Assembly: GCA_964430245.1 (NCBI GenBank)
Contig: CAYSEW010000003.1
Location: 92,251-156,250 of the forward strand
Direction of reading: 5' to 3'
Length of the DNA stretch: 64,000 bases
From: CAYSEW01 sp964430245
GTDB lineage: Bacteria; Bacteroidota; Bacteroidia; Flavobacteriales_D; Parvicellaceae
Shown: positions 28,624-37,703 of the stretch, in pieces
How the letters are laid out: the number at the start of each line of letters is the position of its first letter
Position numbering within the stretch: position 1 is the first letter of the stretch
The notes under the pieces: generated by a model
Told to the model about the DNA's origin: nothing
Databases searched by the model: none
Seen by the model: the letters and a program-made list of their open reading frames with translations, nothing else
Program-made: the position numbers and the translations under genes

Positions 28624-30711
28624 TATCCTTAATCCCATTACACAAACATCATCCAATTGATCATTTTCTCCCTTCCATTTATTGAATTCTTCATATAATT
28701 TTTCAAATTGAATATCTAAATTATTTCCACTTATAGAAAGTAAATAATTTTTAAAATTATGAGACTTGTATTTTTTTCTTTGTTTACCTCCAAATTGATC
28801 AGCAAACCCATCTGAAAAAAGATAAACAATATCATTGTTATTAAGAGTAATCTTTTGAGCAGTAAAAGGTATCCCTTTACCAATAAAATAACCTACTGGT
28901 CTTTTATCTCCCTTGTATTCAACAAGTTGTCCATCTCTTATTAACCAAAGGGGATTTTTAGCACAAGTAAACATCAATTCATTGGTTTTCTTATTTAATC
29001 TACAAAGCACCATATCCATACCATCTCTTGATTCGCCTTCTTTATTATTTTGCCCCAATGATTGCTTAATTTTATTACTAATAACATCCATTATCTCATT
29101 GGTTTCCAATATTTTTCTCTCAATTACCATTTCGTTTAACAATGAATTTCCTATCATGCTCATGAATGCTCCAGGAACACCATGACCAGTACAATCAAAT
29201 ACTGTAAAAAAGATATACTCATCACTACTATACATCCAATAAAAATCTCCACTAACAAGATCTTTAGGCTGATAATAAACAAAGCTGTCAGGGAAACAAT
29301 TTTTTATGTAATTATCAGATGTAAGTAAAGCTTCCTGAATTTTTTGAGCATAAGAAATACTATCAGTTATTTCTTGATTTTTCTCCTCTACTAATAATTT
29401 CTGAACCTCTATTTTAGCTTTTTTTCTTTTTGTATTGAACAATTGATAAAACATCAAACCAATTAAGCAAATCATCAAAATTATCACTACTATACCAAAA
29501 TATATTATAACCTCATTCTTCTCTTGTTCTTTCAAAGAAATAATATCTTTTTTCTCTTGTTCTTTCTTCAAAACAATTTTCTCTTGTTCACTTTTATATT
29601 TAGTCTGAGTCAATGAAATATTTGACACAACCTTCCTATTAAATAATGAATCCTTATAGACATTGTATAATTTATAATAATGATAAGCATTCTCTACAGA
29701 GTCATATTGATCATAAATCATATATATGTATTCATAGGAGTTTTTTAATCCGACCTTATCATTAATACCTTTAGCTATTTCGATGGCCCTTTTTAAAGAA
29801 CCTAGAGATTCTTTATAATTTTCTTTTTTAAAAAAACCTTTACCTATTCCTTGTAAATTTCTTACTATTCCCCATTGATTTAGGTGAATTGTTGTTATCT
29901 CTAATGAACGCTTATAGCAGTCTATGGACCTGTCATAATTTTCAGACTTAAAAAATAGATCCCCTAACCTTGTAAGCGTATAAGACTCAGTATTTAAATT
30001 ATAATTTTTCCTGCTAAATTTTAATGCTAGATTATAGTTCTCTACAGCTTTATCATTATTATTTAAATGCAAATAAACATTGCCTAAATACGCATATGAC
30101 CTTGAAACATCTTCGATATCATTATATTTAGATTTCATCTCAATTGATTTATTCAGATGCTCTAATGCTAAATCATAATCTCCAAAAACATCATTGATAC
30201 CGCCCATGATTTCATAAACTTTACCTAGACCTTTAGGGAATCTAGCATCATCAAGGCATTTATGTGATTTAATTAGGTAATCCATACTTATCTCATAATC
30301 CCCTAAACCATTCAATGTTTTAGCTATTAATTGATAGCACAATCCTAGACCTATATCGTTGTTTTCTGAAATAAAAATATCATTGGCTTTATTGTACCAT
30401 CTTTTTGAAGATTGGTAATCGTCAATTCTAAATGAATGATAACCCAAGTTCATATAACCATGAGCAAGTCCATTGTAATAATTAATATTTTTTGAAATCT
30501 GAATCGCTTTATTAGCATATTCAGGTGCTTTTTGAGGAAGGTAATAAATGTAGAAACGACTTAAATTATTTAATTCATCTACTTGAACTGAATCATTCTT
30601 AGCATTATCAATATTATAAATTAAAGAATCTATTTTACTCTGTTGAGAAGAAATAGAAATAAAACAAAAAAGAAAAATTGTTTCTACAAAAAATAATTTC
30701 ATCCTACCCAA
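28621..30711 (-). CDS. TPR sensor protein with SpoIIE-type PP2C phosphatase domain
   Basis: 696 residues. A signal peptide or N-terminal anchor (about 4-22) precedes about eight TPR repeats (about 60-370; frames such as YDLALEHLNKSIEMKSKY and NDKAVENYNLALKFSRK). A coiled-coil segment rich in KEQEK follows (about 370-398), then one TM (about 400-422), a linker helix and a SpoIIE phosphatase domain (about 455-696, with FTVFDCTGHGVPGAFMSM and IVYLFSDGFADQFGG). It probably senses something outside the membrane and dephosphorylates a SiaC/DUF1987 or anti-sigma-antagonist partner inside. An ATG three codons in (30702) may be the true start. Confidence 0.85.
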   Translation of the reverse strand: MGRMKLFFVETIFLFCFISISSQQSKIDSLIYNIDNAKNDSVQVDELNNLSRFYIYYLPQKAPEYANKAIQISKNINYYNGLAHGYMNLGYHSFRIDDYQSSKRWYNKANDIFISENNDIGLGLCYQLIAKTLNGLGDYEISMDYLIKSHKCLDDARFPKGLGKVYEIMGGINDVFGDYDLALEHLNKSIEMKSKYNDIEDVSRSYAYLGNVYLHLNNNDKAVENYNLALKFSRKNYNLNTESYTLTRLGDLFFKSENYDRSIDCYKRSLEITTIHLNQWGIVRNLQGIGKGFFKKENYKESLGSLKRAIEIAKGINDKVGLKNSYEYIYMIYDQYDSVENAYHYYKLYNVYKDSLFNRKVVSNISLTQTKYKSEQEKIVLKKEQEKKDIISLKEQEKNEVIIYFGIVVIILMICLIGLMFYQLFNTKRKKAKIEVQKLLVEEKNQEITDSISYAQKIQEALLTSDNYIKNCFPDSFVYYQPKDLVSGDFYWMYSSDEYIFFTVFDCTGHGVPGAFMSMIGNSLLNEMVIERKILETNEIMDVISNKIKQSLGQNNKEGESRDGMDMVLCRLNKKTNELMFTCAKNPLWLIRDGQLVEYKGDKRPVGYFIGKGIPFTAQKITLNNNDIVYLFSDGFADQFGGKQRKKYKSHNFKNYLLSISGNNLDIQFEKLYEEFNKWKGENDQLDDVCVMGLRI

Positions 30712-30714
30712 TAT

Positions 30715-30743
30715 AAAAAAAAGCTACTCGAAAGTAGCTTTTT
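30715..30743 (-). terminator. Intrinsic terminator after tRNA-Ser
   Basis: Stem arms AGCTACT (30722-30728) and AGTAGCT (30733-30739) enclose a CGAA loop. On the minus strand the hairpin is followed by eight T residues, so it should terminate the tRNA-Ser transcript. It ends only 3 bases before the start codon of the SpoIIE gene. Confidence 0.8.
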
Positions 30744-30766
30744 CATTAGATATTTTTAATACTATG

Positions 30767-30850
30767 CGGAGAGACTGGGACTCGAACCCAGGCAACGATT
30801 GCTCGTTGACAGCTTAGCAGGCTGTTGCATTACCACTCTGCCACCTCTCC
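30767..30850 (-). tRNA. tRNA-Ser (anticodon GCU)
   Basis: On the minus strand the sequence starts GGAGAGGTGGCAGAGTGG and ends GTTCGAGTCCCAGTCTCTCCG, a complete acceptor stem and T arm. The anticodon stem ACAGC/GCTGT encloses the loop CTGCTAA with anticodon GCT, decoding AGC and AGU. A long variable arm (CAACGAGCAATCGTTG) confirms a class II serine tRNA. CCA is not encoded. Confidence 0.96.
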
Positions 30851-30878
30851 GTTCAATCATCTAAAAGATGAACGACTG

Positions 30879-30908
30879 CAAAAATAATATAGTTTTTTAA
30901 TTCAACAA
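30879..30908 (-). promoter_or_regulatory. Promoter of tRNA-Ser
   Basis: On the minus strand, TTG (30906-30908) and TATTTTTG (30879-30886) lie 19 bases apart, a full consensus match. Transcription would start near 30872. The short leader contains an inverted repeat (TCATCT/AGATGA within 30851-30873). Confidence 0.6.
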
Positions 30909-30971
30909 CAAGCAATCAGTTAATGCTTTAAAATATTATAATTTATATTCTTTCGAAATGGAATGATTAAT

Positions 30972-30979
30972 TAAATTTG
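30972..30979 (+). promoter_or_regulatory. -7 box of the thiolase gene
   Basis: TAAATTTG is a perfect TAnnTTTG match 28 bases before the thiolase ATG. The -33 region lacks a TTG at the usual spacing. Confidence 0.45.
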
Positions 30980-31007
30980 CAATCCTAATTAATTTAAAAA
31001 AATCATC

Positions 31008-32183
31008 ATGAAAGAAGTCGTTATCATCTCAGCAGTAAGAACTCCTATGGGTAGCTTTGGAGGGTCATTAAGTAAAGTTTCTGCCACTCAACTAGGGGCT
31101 ACTGCAATTAAAGGTGCCCTCAACAAAGGAGGAATTGATCCTAAGTTAGTAGATGAAGTTTTCATGGGAAATGTATTACAAGCAAATTTAGGACAGGCTC
31201 CTGCTAGACAAGCTGCTATTTTTGCAGGTATTGGTGAAAATGTTCCTTGTACCACAGTAAATAAGGTATGTGCATCTGGAATGAAAGCCATTAGCTTGGC
31301 TACCCAATCTATAAAATGCGGTGATGCTGATGTAGTTATTGCTGGCGGCATGGAAAACATGTCTATGGTTCCCCATTATTATACTGCAAGAAATGCCACC
31401 AAGCTAGGTGATGCTAAAATGCTAGACGGAATGGTGAAAGATGGATTAACTGATGTTTATAATAAAACACACATGGGGGTTTGTGCTGATCAGTGTGCAG
31501 ATGACAATAACATTTCAAGAGAAGATCAAGATAATTTTGCCATTGAATCATATAATAGAGCCAAAGCTTCTTGGGATGCTGGGAAATTCAATGATGAAAT
31601 TGTTCCCGTAGAGGTTCCTCAAAGAAAAGGAGATCCAGTGATTGTTGCTAAAGATGAAGAATATACTAATGTTAAAATGGAGAAGATCCCAGCACTTAGA
31701 GCAGTATTTACAAAGGACGGTACTGTTACTGCTGCTAATGCATCTACATTGAACGATGGTGCTTCTGCTTTGGTTTTAATGAGTAAAGAAAAAGCAGATG
31801 AATTAGGACTAAACCCAATTGCTAAGATTATTAGTTATGCTGACGCTGCTCAAGATCCTGCACTTTTCACTACTGCTCCTTCTTTAGCAGTACCTAAAGC
31901 ACTGGATAAAGCCAATTTAAAAGTAGATAATATTGATTACTGGGAGCTGAATCAAGCTTTTTCAGTTGTTGGTATTGCCAACACTAAAAAACTAGGATTA
32001 GATCCTTCTAAAGTCGATGTAAATGGAGGTGCAGTTGCCCTAGGGCACCCACTTGGAAGTAGTGGCTCTAGGATCATAGTAACATTGATCAATGTATTAA
32101 AGCAAAATAATGGGAAATTCGGAGCAGCAGGAATTTGCAATGGAGGGGGCGGAGCATCTGCTATGGTCATAGAAAATATGTAG
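31008..32183 (+). CDS. Acetyl-CoA C-acyltransferase (thiolase)
   Basis: Condenses two acetyl-CoA to acetoacetyl-CoA, or runs in reverse in beta-oxidation. The 391-residue protein has the nucleophile C88 (VNKVCASGMKA), H347 (GGAVALGHPLGSSG) and the second Cys C377 (GICNGGGGASA). The N-terminus (EVVIISAVRTPMGSFGG) and the length are typical of the biosynthetic AtoB/PhaA type, although a degradative FadA role cannot be excluded. The HMG-CoA lyase at 15.4 kb would make acetoacetate and acetyl-CoA, so both may serve leucine or ketone-body metabolism. Followed by a SixA-like gene 12 bases downstream. Confidence 0.9.
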   Translation: MKEVVIISAVRTPMGSFGGSLSKVSATQLGATAIKGALNKGGIDPKLVDEVFMGNVLQANLGQAPARQAAIFAGIGENVPCTTVNKVCASGMKAISLATQSIKCGDADVVIAGGMENMSMVPHYYTARNATKLGDAKMLDGMVKDGLTDVYNKTHMGVCADQCADDNNISREDQDNFAIESYNRAKASWDAGKFNDEIVPVEVPQRKGDPVIVAKDEEYTNVKMEKIPALRAVFTKDGTVTAANASTLNDGASALVLMSKEKADELGLNPIAKIISYADAAQDPALFTTAPSLAVPKALDKANLKVDNIDYWELNQAFSVVGIANTKKLGLDPSKVDVNGGAVALGHPLGSSGSRIIVTLINVLKQNNGKFGAAGICNGGGGASAMVIENM

Positions 32184-32195
32184 TACTCCTTTTTG

Positions 32196-32687
32196 ATGAA
32201 AAAATTATATCTCATACGTCATGGGAAATCTGATTGGGGTAACCCGGAGGTCAACGATTTCAATAGAGCATTGAATCATAGAGGTTTAAAAGATGCTCCA
32301 AGAGTTGGTAAATTCCTTTTAGATCACCATGAAAAAGCTGATATTATTTTATCTTCTCCTGCTAAAAGAGCCTTAACTACAGCACAATTAATTGCCAATG
32401 AAATTAATTTTCCTAATTCAGGTATTATAGAGAATGAGAAAATCTACCTTGCCAGTAAAGAATCTATTTTACAAATAATCAATACCATAGATGATCAATA
32501 CAATTGTGCCTATATATTTGGACATAATCCAGGGTTTAGCAACCTAGCATCTTACCTAACTGACGATTGGATTGAAATGAAAACATGTTGTGTTGCAATC
32601 CTAAACAGCAATGTTAATAGTTGGAGTCATTTATCTAAAGGGAATGCATTATTAGAAAGATATGTTTCTCCTAAAAACATTAATTAA
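32196..32687 (+). CDS. SixA-like histidine phosphatase
   Basis: About 163 residues, starting at the ATG at 32196 (MKKLYLIRHGKSDW) rather than the TTG just before it. The RHG catalytic motif at residues 8-10 and the later FGHNPGFSNLASYL segment, holding the second active-site His, identify the phosphoglycerate-mutase-like histidine phosphatase superfamily, SixA branch. SixA of E. coli removes phosphate from phosphohistidine carriers; the target here is unknown. It follows the thiolase closely and its 3' end overlaps the convergent gene by 8 bases. Confidence 0.8.
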   Translation: MKKLYLIRHGKSDWGNPEVNDFNRALNHRGLKDAPRVGKFLLDHHEKADIILSSPAKRALTTAQLIANEINFPNSGIIENEKIYLASKESILQIINTIDDQYNCAYIFGHNPGFSNLASYLTDDWIEMKTCCVAILNSNVNSWSHLSKGNALLERYVSPKNIN

Positions 32688-34002
32688 ATGCTATTTTCTC
32701 TCTATAGAGAAACTTTTTCTGCAATGATTCAAATGGTCTGTATACATAATATACATATCCATCAATCACCTTTACTTTTTCTACATACCTAAATCCCAAT
32801 TCAAAATAATTTATAGGCTTACCAGTATTAAGGTCAATCGACTTTAGAATAGTAATACCTCCTTTATGATAAATACCCAAAATATTTTTTAAAATAGGAT
32901 CCTGCACTAATGGTTGATTCCATTTATCTTTCTTGTTTTTATGATGATAGCTTATTGGAATTGAATCTACAGGTTTTCTACTAATATCATATTTGAATAG
33001 CAAGTCATTGTAATGATCAAATATTAAAACAGTATCATTCTTTACAAATAATGGTGCATATACCGGCTGATACAAAATATCCTGTGTGAAAAAAGAAGCT
33101 CCTATCCAAATTTCTTTATCAATCCCTGTCGCCTGCTCTTTTCTGTAAGCCCATAATTTATCTCTACCACTAACGTATTTAAATTGAGCACGGTACAATT
33201 CCATCATAAAATCATCTCTTACTTCTCTCATAAGAAAATGAGAAGTATCATCCTTAATAGTAGCATAAAACCTAACTTCTGGATACAATTCATTGTAATT
33301 ACTATAGAAATATTGATTTTCAAGTGTATCGATTACTCGATGATAAAATCCATAAAAGTCTTTTTCATCTACTGATAAAAGTTCGATTTTATTAGCAATA
33401 TTATTTACCTTGACATGAAATACTCCGGTTTCTGTAATTACAAACACCCTATCTGCAAAGTCTTTATAAAGAGATATAGCTTTCCCTGGAACAATATAGC
33501 TATGGATCATATCCTCTAACCCATCAGTTAATACTATTTTTGATCCCTTTTTAAGGTTTTTCTCATACAAAAGTAAAATCAGCCTATTATTATCGATCAA
33601 TTCAAAATCTTCCACTGAAAATCGTTGATTTCCATAAATAGTATCAATTTTTTTGGATGTAACTGTAAACTGTTTTAGCAAATTATCATCAAGAATCGTC
33701 TTTTTATATTCTAGAGTATCATTTTGCCTAATGTTTTTAAACCACCTACTATTTACTGTAATTGTTTTCGTTAAAAACCCTACATGCTTAAATGTAATCT
33801 GTAAAGGATCTTTATTATAGACTTCTAGAAAATATTCACCTTGGTCGTTTGTAAATGTATAATGGCCATTAAAAGATACTTTAGCAGACGGCACAGCAAC
33901 TCCATCGTGATCATAAGCCTTTCCATTTATAATAAAACTTATCTTATTTTGACCATAAGAAAAAAGGTGAACAAATAATAGAATAAAAACAAAATGTCTC
34001 AT
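32680..34002 (-). CDS. Exported protein with carboxypeptidase-regulatory-like domain
   Basis: 440 residues. A signal peptide (about 1-17) is followed by a carboxypeptidase-regulatory-like (CarboxypepD_reg) beta-sandwich (about 20-95: NGKAYDHDGVAVPSAKVSFNGHYTFTNDQGEYFLEV). The remaining 340 residues are strand-rich with repeated aromatic positions, perhaps a beta-propeller; no family is recognised. There is no TonB-receptor barrel and no T9SS module. It is therefore probably periplasmic. It is convergent with the SixA-like gene. Confidence 0.6.
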   Translation of the reverse strand: MRHFVFILLFVHLFSYGQNKISFIINGKAYDHDGVAVPSAKVSFNGHYTFTNDQGEYFLEVYNKDPLQITFKHVGFLTKTITVNSRWFKNIRQNDTLEYKKTILDDNLLKQFTVTSKKIDTIYGNQRFSVEDFELIDNNRLILLLYEKNLKKGSKIVLTDGLEDMIHSYIVPGKAISLYKDFADRVFVITETGVFHVKVNNIANKIELLSVDEKDFYGFYHRVIDTLENQYFYSNYNELYPEVRFYATIKDDTSHFLMREVRDDFMMELYRAQFKYVSGRDKLWAYRKEQATGIDKEIWIGASFFTQDILYQPVYAPLFVKNDTVLIFDHYNDLLFKYDISRKPVDSIPISYHHKNKKDKWNQPLVQDPILKNILGIYHKGGITILKSIDLNTGKPINYFELGFRYVEKVKVIDGYVYYVYRPFESLQKKFLYREKIAFN

Positions 34003-34042
34003 ATCAATGAGATGCGTTTATTGGCATAATTCCATAAAGAAA

Positions 34043-35113
34043 TTAAATTTTATAAAGCCAATTGAACTTGTCTTCTACCTTACCTTTTTTGTAATCATTT
34101 AGGTAAGCAAGTACTTTAGTAGAAAAACTTTCATCATTTCTTTCAGGAAGAACATAATCCTGACCTTGATAATTAATAAGACTAATAGGTGCAATTGTAG
34201 CAGCAGTTCCAGCTCCAAATGCTTCCTTAATAGTCCCATTTTCAAATGAAGTGATAATTTCATCAATAGATACTCTTCTTTCCTCAACATTAATCCCCCA
34301 CTCTTTAGCAATATCAATTACACTTCTTCTAGTTAATCCATCTAGAATAGTATCACTTGATGCAGGAGTAATTAATTTATCTCCTATTTTGAATAAAATA
34401 TTCATCGTTCCTGCTTCCTCAATATATTTATGCTCTTCAGCATCGGTCCAGATCAATTGAGTATAGCCCTGATCTTGACTTAATTTAGCTGGGTATAGTG
34501 CAGCAGCATAATTACCTGCAGCTTTTGCATATCCAGTACCACCTCTAACAGCTCTTGTATATTCAGTTTCAATTTTTACAGGAACAGCACTGCTATAATA
34601 AGCGCCAACAGGACATGTAAAAATGATGAATTTATAGGTCTGTGATGGCCTTATACCAACATAGGGATCAGTAGCAATTAAAAATGGTCTGATATATAAT
34701 GAATAGCCTTCTCTGTTAGGAATCCATTCTCTATCCAAATCTAATAAAGACTTAAGCGCCTCCATAAAAAACTCTTCAGGGATAGTAGGCATACACATTC
34801 GCTCTGCAGAAATATTAAATCTGCTAGCATTCTCATAAGGTCTGAATAACAAAATTTCACCTTCTTCATTTTTATGGGCTTTCATCCCTTCAAAACAGCT
34901 TTGCCCATAATGAAGAACAGAAGTAGCAGGAGAAATTGAAAGGTCTCCATATGGTTGAATTTGAGGATTGCTCCAATGACCATCTTTATAGTCCATAACA
35001 AACATATGATCAGAAAAAACTTTTCCAAATGGTAAGCTATCCCAATCAACTTGATTTATTCTTGAACCTGATGTTCTTTGTATTTGAATTTCTGCAATCT
35101 CTTCCACTATCAT
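34043..35113 (-). CDS. ilvE: Branched-chain amino acid aminotransferase
   Basis: A PLP enzyme that interconverts Leu, Ile and Val with their 2-oxo acids. The 356-residue length matches the long (eukaryote-like) BCAT form. K197 in GGTGYAKAAGNYAAA is the PLP lysine. Other family segments are SVLHYGQSCFEGMKAH, RPYENASRFNISAERMCMP and TIKEAFGAGTAATIAPI. It lies alone, divergent from recQ across 107 bases. With HMG-CoA lyase at 15.4 kb it covers two steps of leucine breakdown. Confidence 0.93.
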   Translation of the reverse strand: MIVEEIAEIQIQRTSGSRINQVDWDSLPFGKVFSDHMFVMDYKDGHWSNPQIQPYGDLSISPATSVLHYGQSCFEGMKAHKNEEGEILLFRPYENASRFNISAERMCMPTIPEEFFMEALKSLLDLDREWIPNREGYSLYIRPFLIATDPYVGIRPSQTYKFIIFTCPVGAYYSSAVPVKIETEYTRAVRGGTGYAKAAGNYAAALYPAKLSQDQGYTQLIWTDAEEHKYIEEAGTMNILFKIGDKLITPASSDTILDGLTRRSVIDIAKEWGINVEERRVSIDEIITSFENGTIKEAFGAGTAATIAPISLINYQGQDYVLPERNDESFSTKVLAYLNDYKKGKVEDKFNWLYKI

Positions 35114-35220
35114 ATCCTATTTTGGGCACGAATTTAAGAAAATTAAAAGATTATTAGACTTTATTTCTATGTAAATTAAACTATCTATGTTTATATAACA
35201 AATCATCATTACATTTAAAT

Positions 35221-37131
35221 ATGAGAAATGACTTGAAATCAATACTTAAGTCACATTGGGGTTATGAAAATTTCAGACCTAAGCAACAAGAAATAATTGA
35301 GTCTATATTAAAAAATAAAGACACATTAGCTCTTCTACCAACTGGTGGAGGTAAATCTATCTGTTATCAGCTTCCAGCAATTATATTAGAAGGAATATGT
35401 ATTGTTATTTCTCCTTTGATCGCTTTAATGCAAGATCAAGTTGAGGGATTAAAAAAAAGAAATATTAAAACAAGCTTTATCAATTCAACAATGACAAAAA
35501 GAGAAATAGATATTACTCTTGATAATTGCATTTTTGGTAATGTAAAAATACTTTATGTATCCCCAGAAAGACTAAAAACTGGAATTTTCATAGAAAGATT
35601 TAAAAAAATGAAGGTGAGTTTTGTAGCCATAGATGAAGCACATTGCATTTCACAATGGGGGTATGATTTTAGACCAGACTATTTGAATATTGCTCAATTA
35701 AAGGATATTCATCCTAATTTGACTTTCATTGCCTTAACTGCTACTGCTACACCTGAAGTTGCTAAAGACATTCAACATCAGCTTAACTTTAAAGTTGCTA
35801 ATGTTATTCAAAATTCATTTTATAGACCTAACCTTAGTTACAAAGTCATTAGAACTGAAAATAAATTAACTCAACTAACTAAAATATTAGACAATCAAAA
35901 TAGCTCACTTATATATGTTAATTCAAGAAGAAAATGTCATGAAATTGCTAAATTTCTTAACACTAGTGAAACTAGGGCACTCATCTATCATGCAGGACTG
36001 AGCAATAAAGACCGTAAGGATATTCAGAGCAAATGGATTGACAATCAATACAAGACCATAGTTGCAACCAATGCATTTGGAATGGGTATTGATAAACCAG
36101 ATGTAAGTACAGTTGTCAATTTTGACCTTCCAAGCTCTATTGAATCCTATTTTCAAGAAGCTGGTAGAGCTGGAAGAAATGGAGACAAAGCCAACTCCTA
36201 TTTATTAGTAAATGAAAATGACAAAGTAGAGCTCAAGCAAAGAATAGCTGTCAAATACCCACCTAAAGAGATTATTCAATATATCTATCAAAAATTCTGC
36301 AATCTGCATCAAATAGCTATAGGATCTGGAGAAGGGATCTCCTACTCTCTTAATTTTAATTCATTTTCGGATATGATAAATAAAAATGCTTTAGAAATTT
36401 ACAATTCATTTAGAATCCTAGAGCTATCAGAGCACCTTAGTATCACCAATAATAAATTTGAGTTATCCAGGTTAAAATTTCTCATTTTTCATAATGAGCT
36501 ATCGGATTATATTGATAGAAATATTAAATATAGGTCACTGATAAAAGTAATACTTAGGAGCTATTCAGGATTATTCGATCATAAAGCTACTATTAATGAA
36601 ATAACTATTGCTAATAGATTAAATATAAAACCAGAAATAGTCAAACAGCATTTAATCGAGCTAAACGACCTAAATATCGTTAACTATCAACCACAAAATA
36701 AAGATACGATCATTACTTTTTTAGAACCAAGACAAGACACCAAAAGATTAATCTTATCAAACCTAGTTTACATAGACAGGAAAAAAAATGAGCTAAACAA
36801 GGTGAATTCAGTAATAGAATATGCGTATAATAACTCTAATTGTAGAAATAATATGCTGCTCAACTACTTTGGCGAGAATTTTAATAATGCGGCTTGTTCT
36901 TGTGATATTTGTATAGATAAGGATTTAAATAAAACACCTCTTAACAAAAAAACAATTATACTTTTCATTAAGGATCAATTAAAGGAAAAACCAATGGAAA
37001 TCAACCAATTATTAGAAAACAAACGATCAGAAGGCCAGAAAAAACAAATTACATTAGTTATTAGAAAAATGCTAGATACTAATGAGGTCATGCTAAATGA
37101 GCTTAATCAACTCCAATTGGTGAAAAAATGA
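35221..37131 (+). CDS. recQ: RecQ-family ATP-dependent DNA helicase
   Basis: A 3'-5' DNA helicase. The 636-residue protein has Walker A TGGGKS (41-46), DEAH (138-141), LTATATPEV and motif VI QEAGRAGRNG. A winged-helix and Zn region contains CRNNMLLNYFGE and CSCDICID with four Cys. The HRDC domain found in E. coli RecQ is not recognisable; the C-terminus is instead a short helical segment. It overlaps the downstream alkyladenine glycosylase gene by 4 bases (ATGA), making a small DNA-repair unit. Bacteroidota often carry several RecQ paralogues, so this may not be the main one. Confidence 0.9.
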   Translation: MRNDLKSILKSHWGYENFRPKQQEIIESILKNKDTLALLPTGGGKSICYQLPAIILEGICIVISPLIALMQDQVEGLKKRNIKTSFINSTMTKREIDITLDNCIFGNVKILYVSPERLKTGIFIERFKKMKVSFVAIDEAHCISQWGYDFRPDYLNIAQLKDIHPNLTFIALTATATPEVAKDIQHQLNFKVANVIQNSFYRPNLSYKVIRTENKLTQLTKILDNQNSSLIYVNSRRKCHEIAKFLNTSETRALIYHAGLSNKDRKDIQSKWIDNQYKTIVATNAFGMGIDKPDVSTVVNFDLPSSIESYFQEAGRAGRNGDKANSYLLVNENDKVELKQRIAVKYPPKEIIQYIYQKFCNLHQIAIGSGEGISYSLNFNSFSDMINKNALEIYNSFRILELSEHLSITNNKFELSRLKFLIFHNELSDYIDRNIKYRSLIKVILRSYSGLFDHKATINEITIANRLNIKPEIVKQHLIELNDLNIVNYQPQNKDTIITFLEPRQDTKRLILSNLVYIDRKKNELNKVNSVIEYAYNNSNCRNNMLLNYFGENFNNAACSCDICIDKDLNKTPLNKKTIILFIKDQLKEKPMEINQLLENKRSEGQKKQITLVIRKMLDTNEVMLNELNQLQLVKK

Positions 37132-37700
37132 TAATCCCTAACTCTTACTATATAAATGAAGATGTCGTGAAAATTGCCAAAGATTTAATAGGCAAAGTCA
37201 TTTACACGCAATTGGATGGAGAAGTTACTGCAGGAATAATTACAGAAACAGAAGCTTATAATGGAATCGCAGACAAAGCATGTCATGCCTATAACAATAA
37301 AAGGACCAAGAGAACACAAACCATGTATTTAAAAGGTGGTGTTTGTTATGTTTACCTATGTTATGGTATACACCATTTATTAAATATAGTAACCAGTAAA
37401 AAGAATGACCCCAAAGCAGTACTAATAAGAGGAATTAAACCAGTAAAAGGAATTTCTTTAATGCTAAAAAGAAGAAATAAAAAACAATTCACTAGCCAGT
37501 GTAATAATGGTCCTGGAAAAATTTCAGTATCAATGGGGATTAATAATGAATTCAATGGAGAATCTCTAATGAGCGATCAAATTTGGATAGAAGATCAAGG
37601 TAAAATAATTAAAGACAATGAAATTATTGTTACTAAAAGAGTTGGAATAGATTATGCAGAAGAAGATGCCCATCTCCTTTACAGGTTTCTATTAAAATAA
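37128..37700 (+). CDS. DNA-3-methyladenine glycosylase (AAG/MPG family)
   Basis: Predicted to excise alkylated purines in base-excision repair. The 190-residue protein has the AAG family features EAYNGIADKACHAY (with the catalytic Glu region), RTQTMYLKGGVCYVYLCYGIHHLLNIV and GPGKISVSMGI. Length is typical (about 190-210). It overlaps recQ by 4 bases, so the two are cotranslated. The 3' end meets the convergent tamB-like gene with 3 bases between stops. Confidence 0.92.
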   Translation: MIIPNSYYINEDVVKIAKDLIGKVIYTQLDGEVTAGIITETEAYNGIADKACHAYNNKRTKRTQTMYLKGGVCYVYLCYGIHHLLNIVTSKKNDPKAVLIRGIKPVKGISLMLKRRNKKQFTSQCNNGPGKISVSMGINNEFNGESLMSDQIWIEDQGKIIKDNEIIVTKRVGIDYAEEDAHLLYRFLLK

Positions 37701-37703
37701 TTA

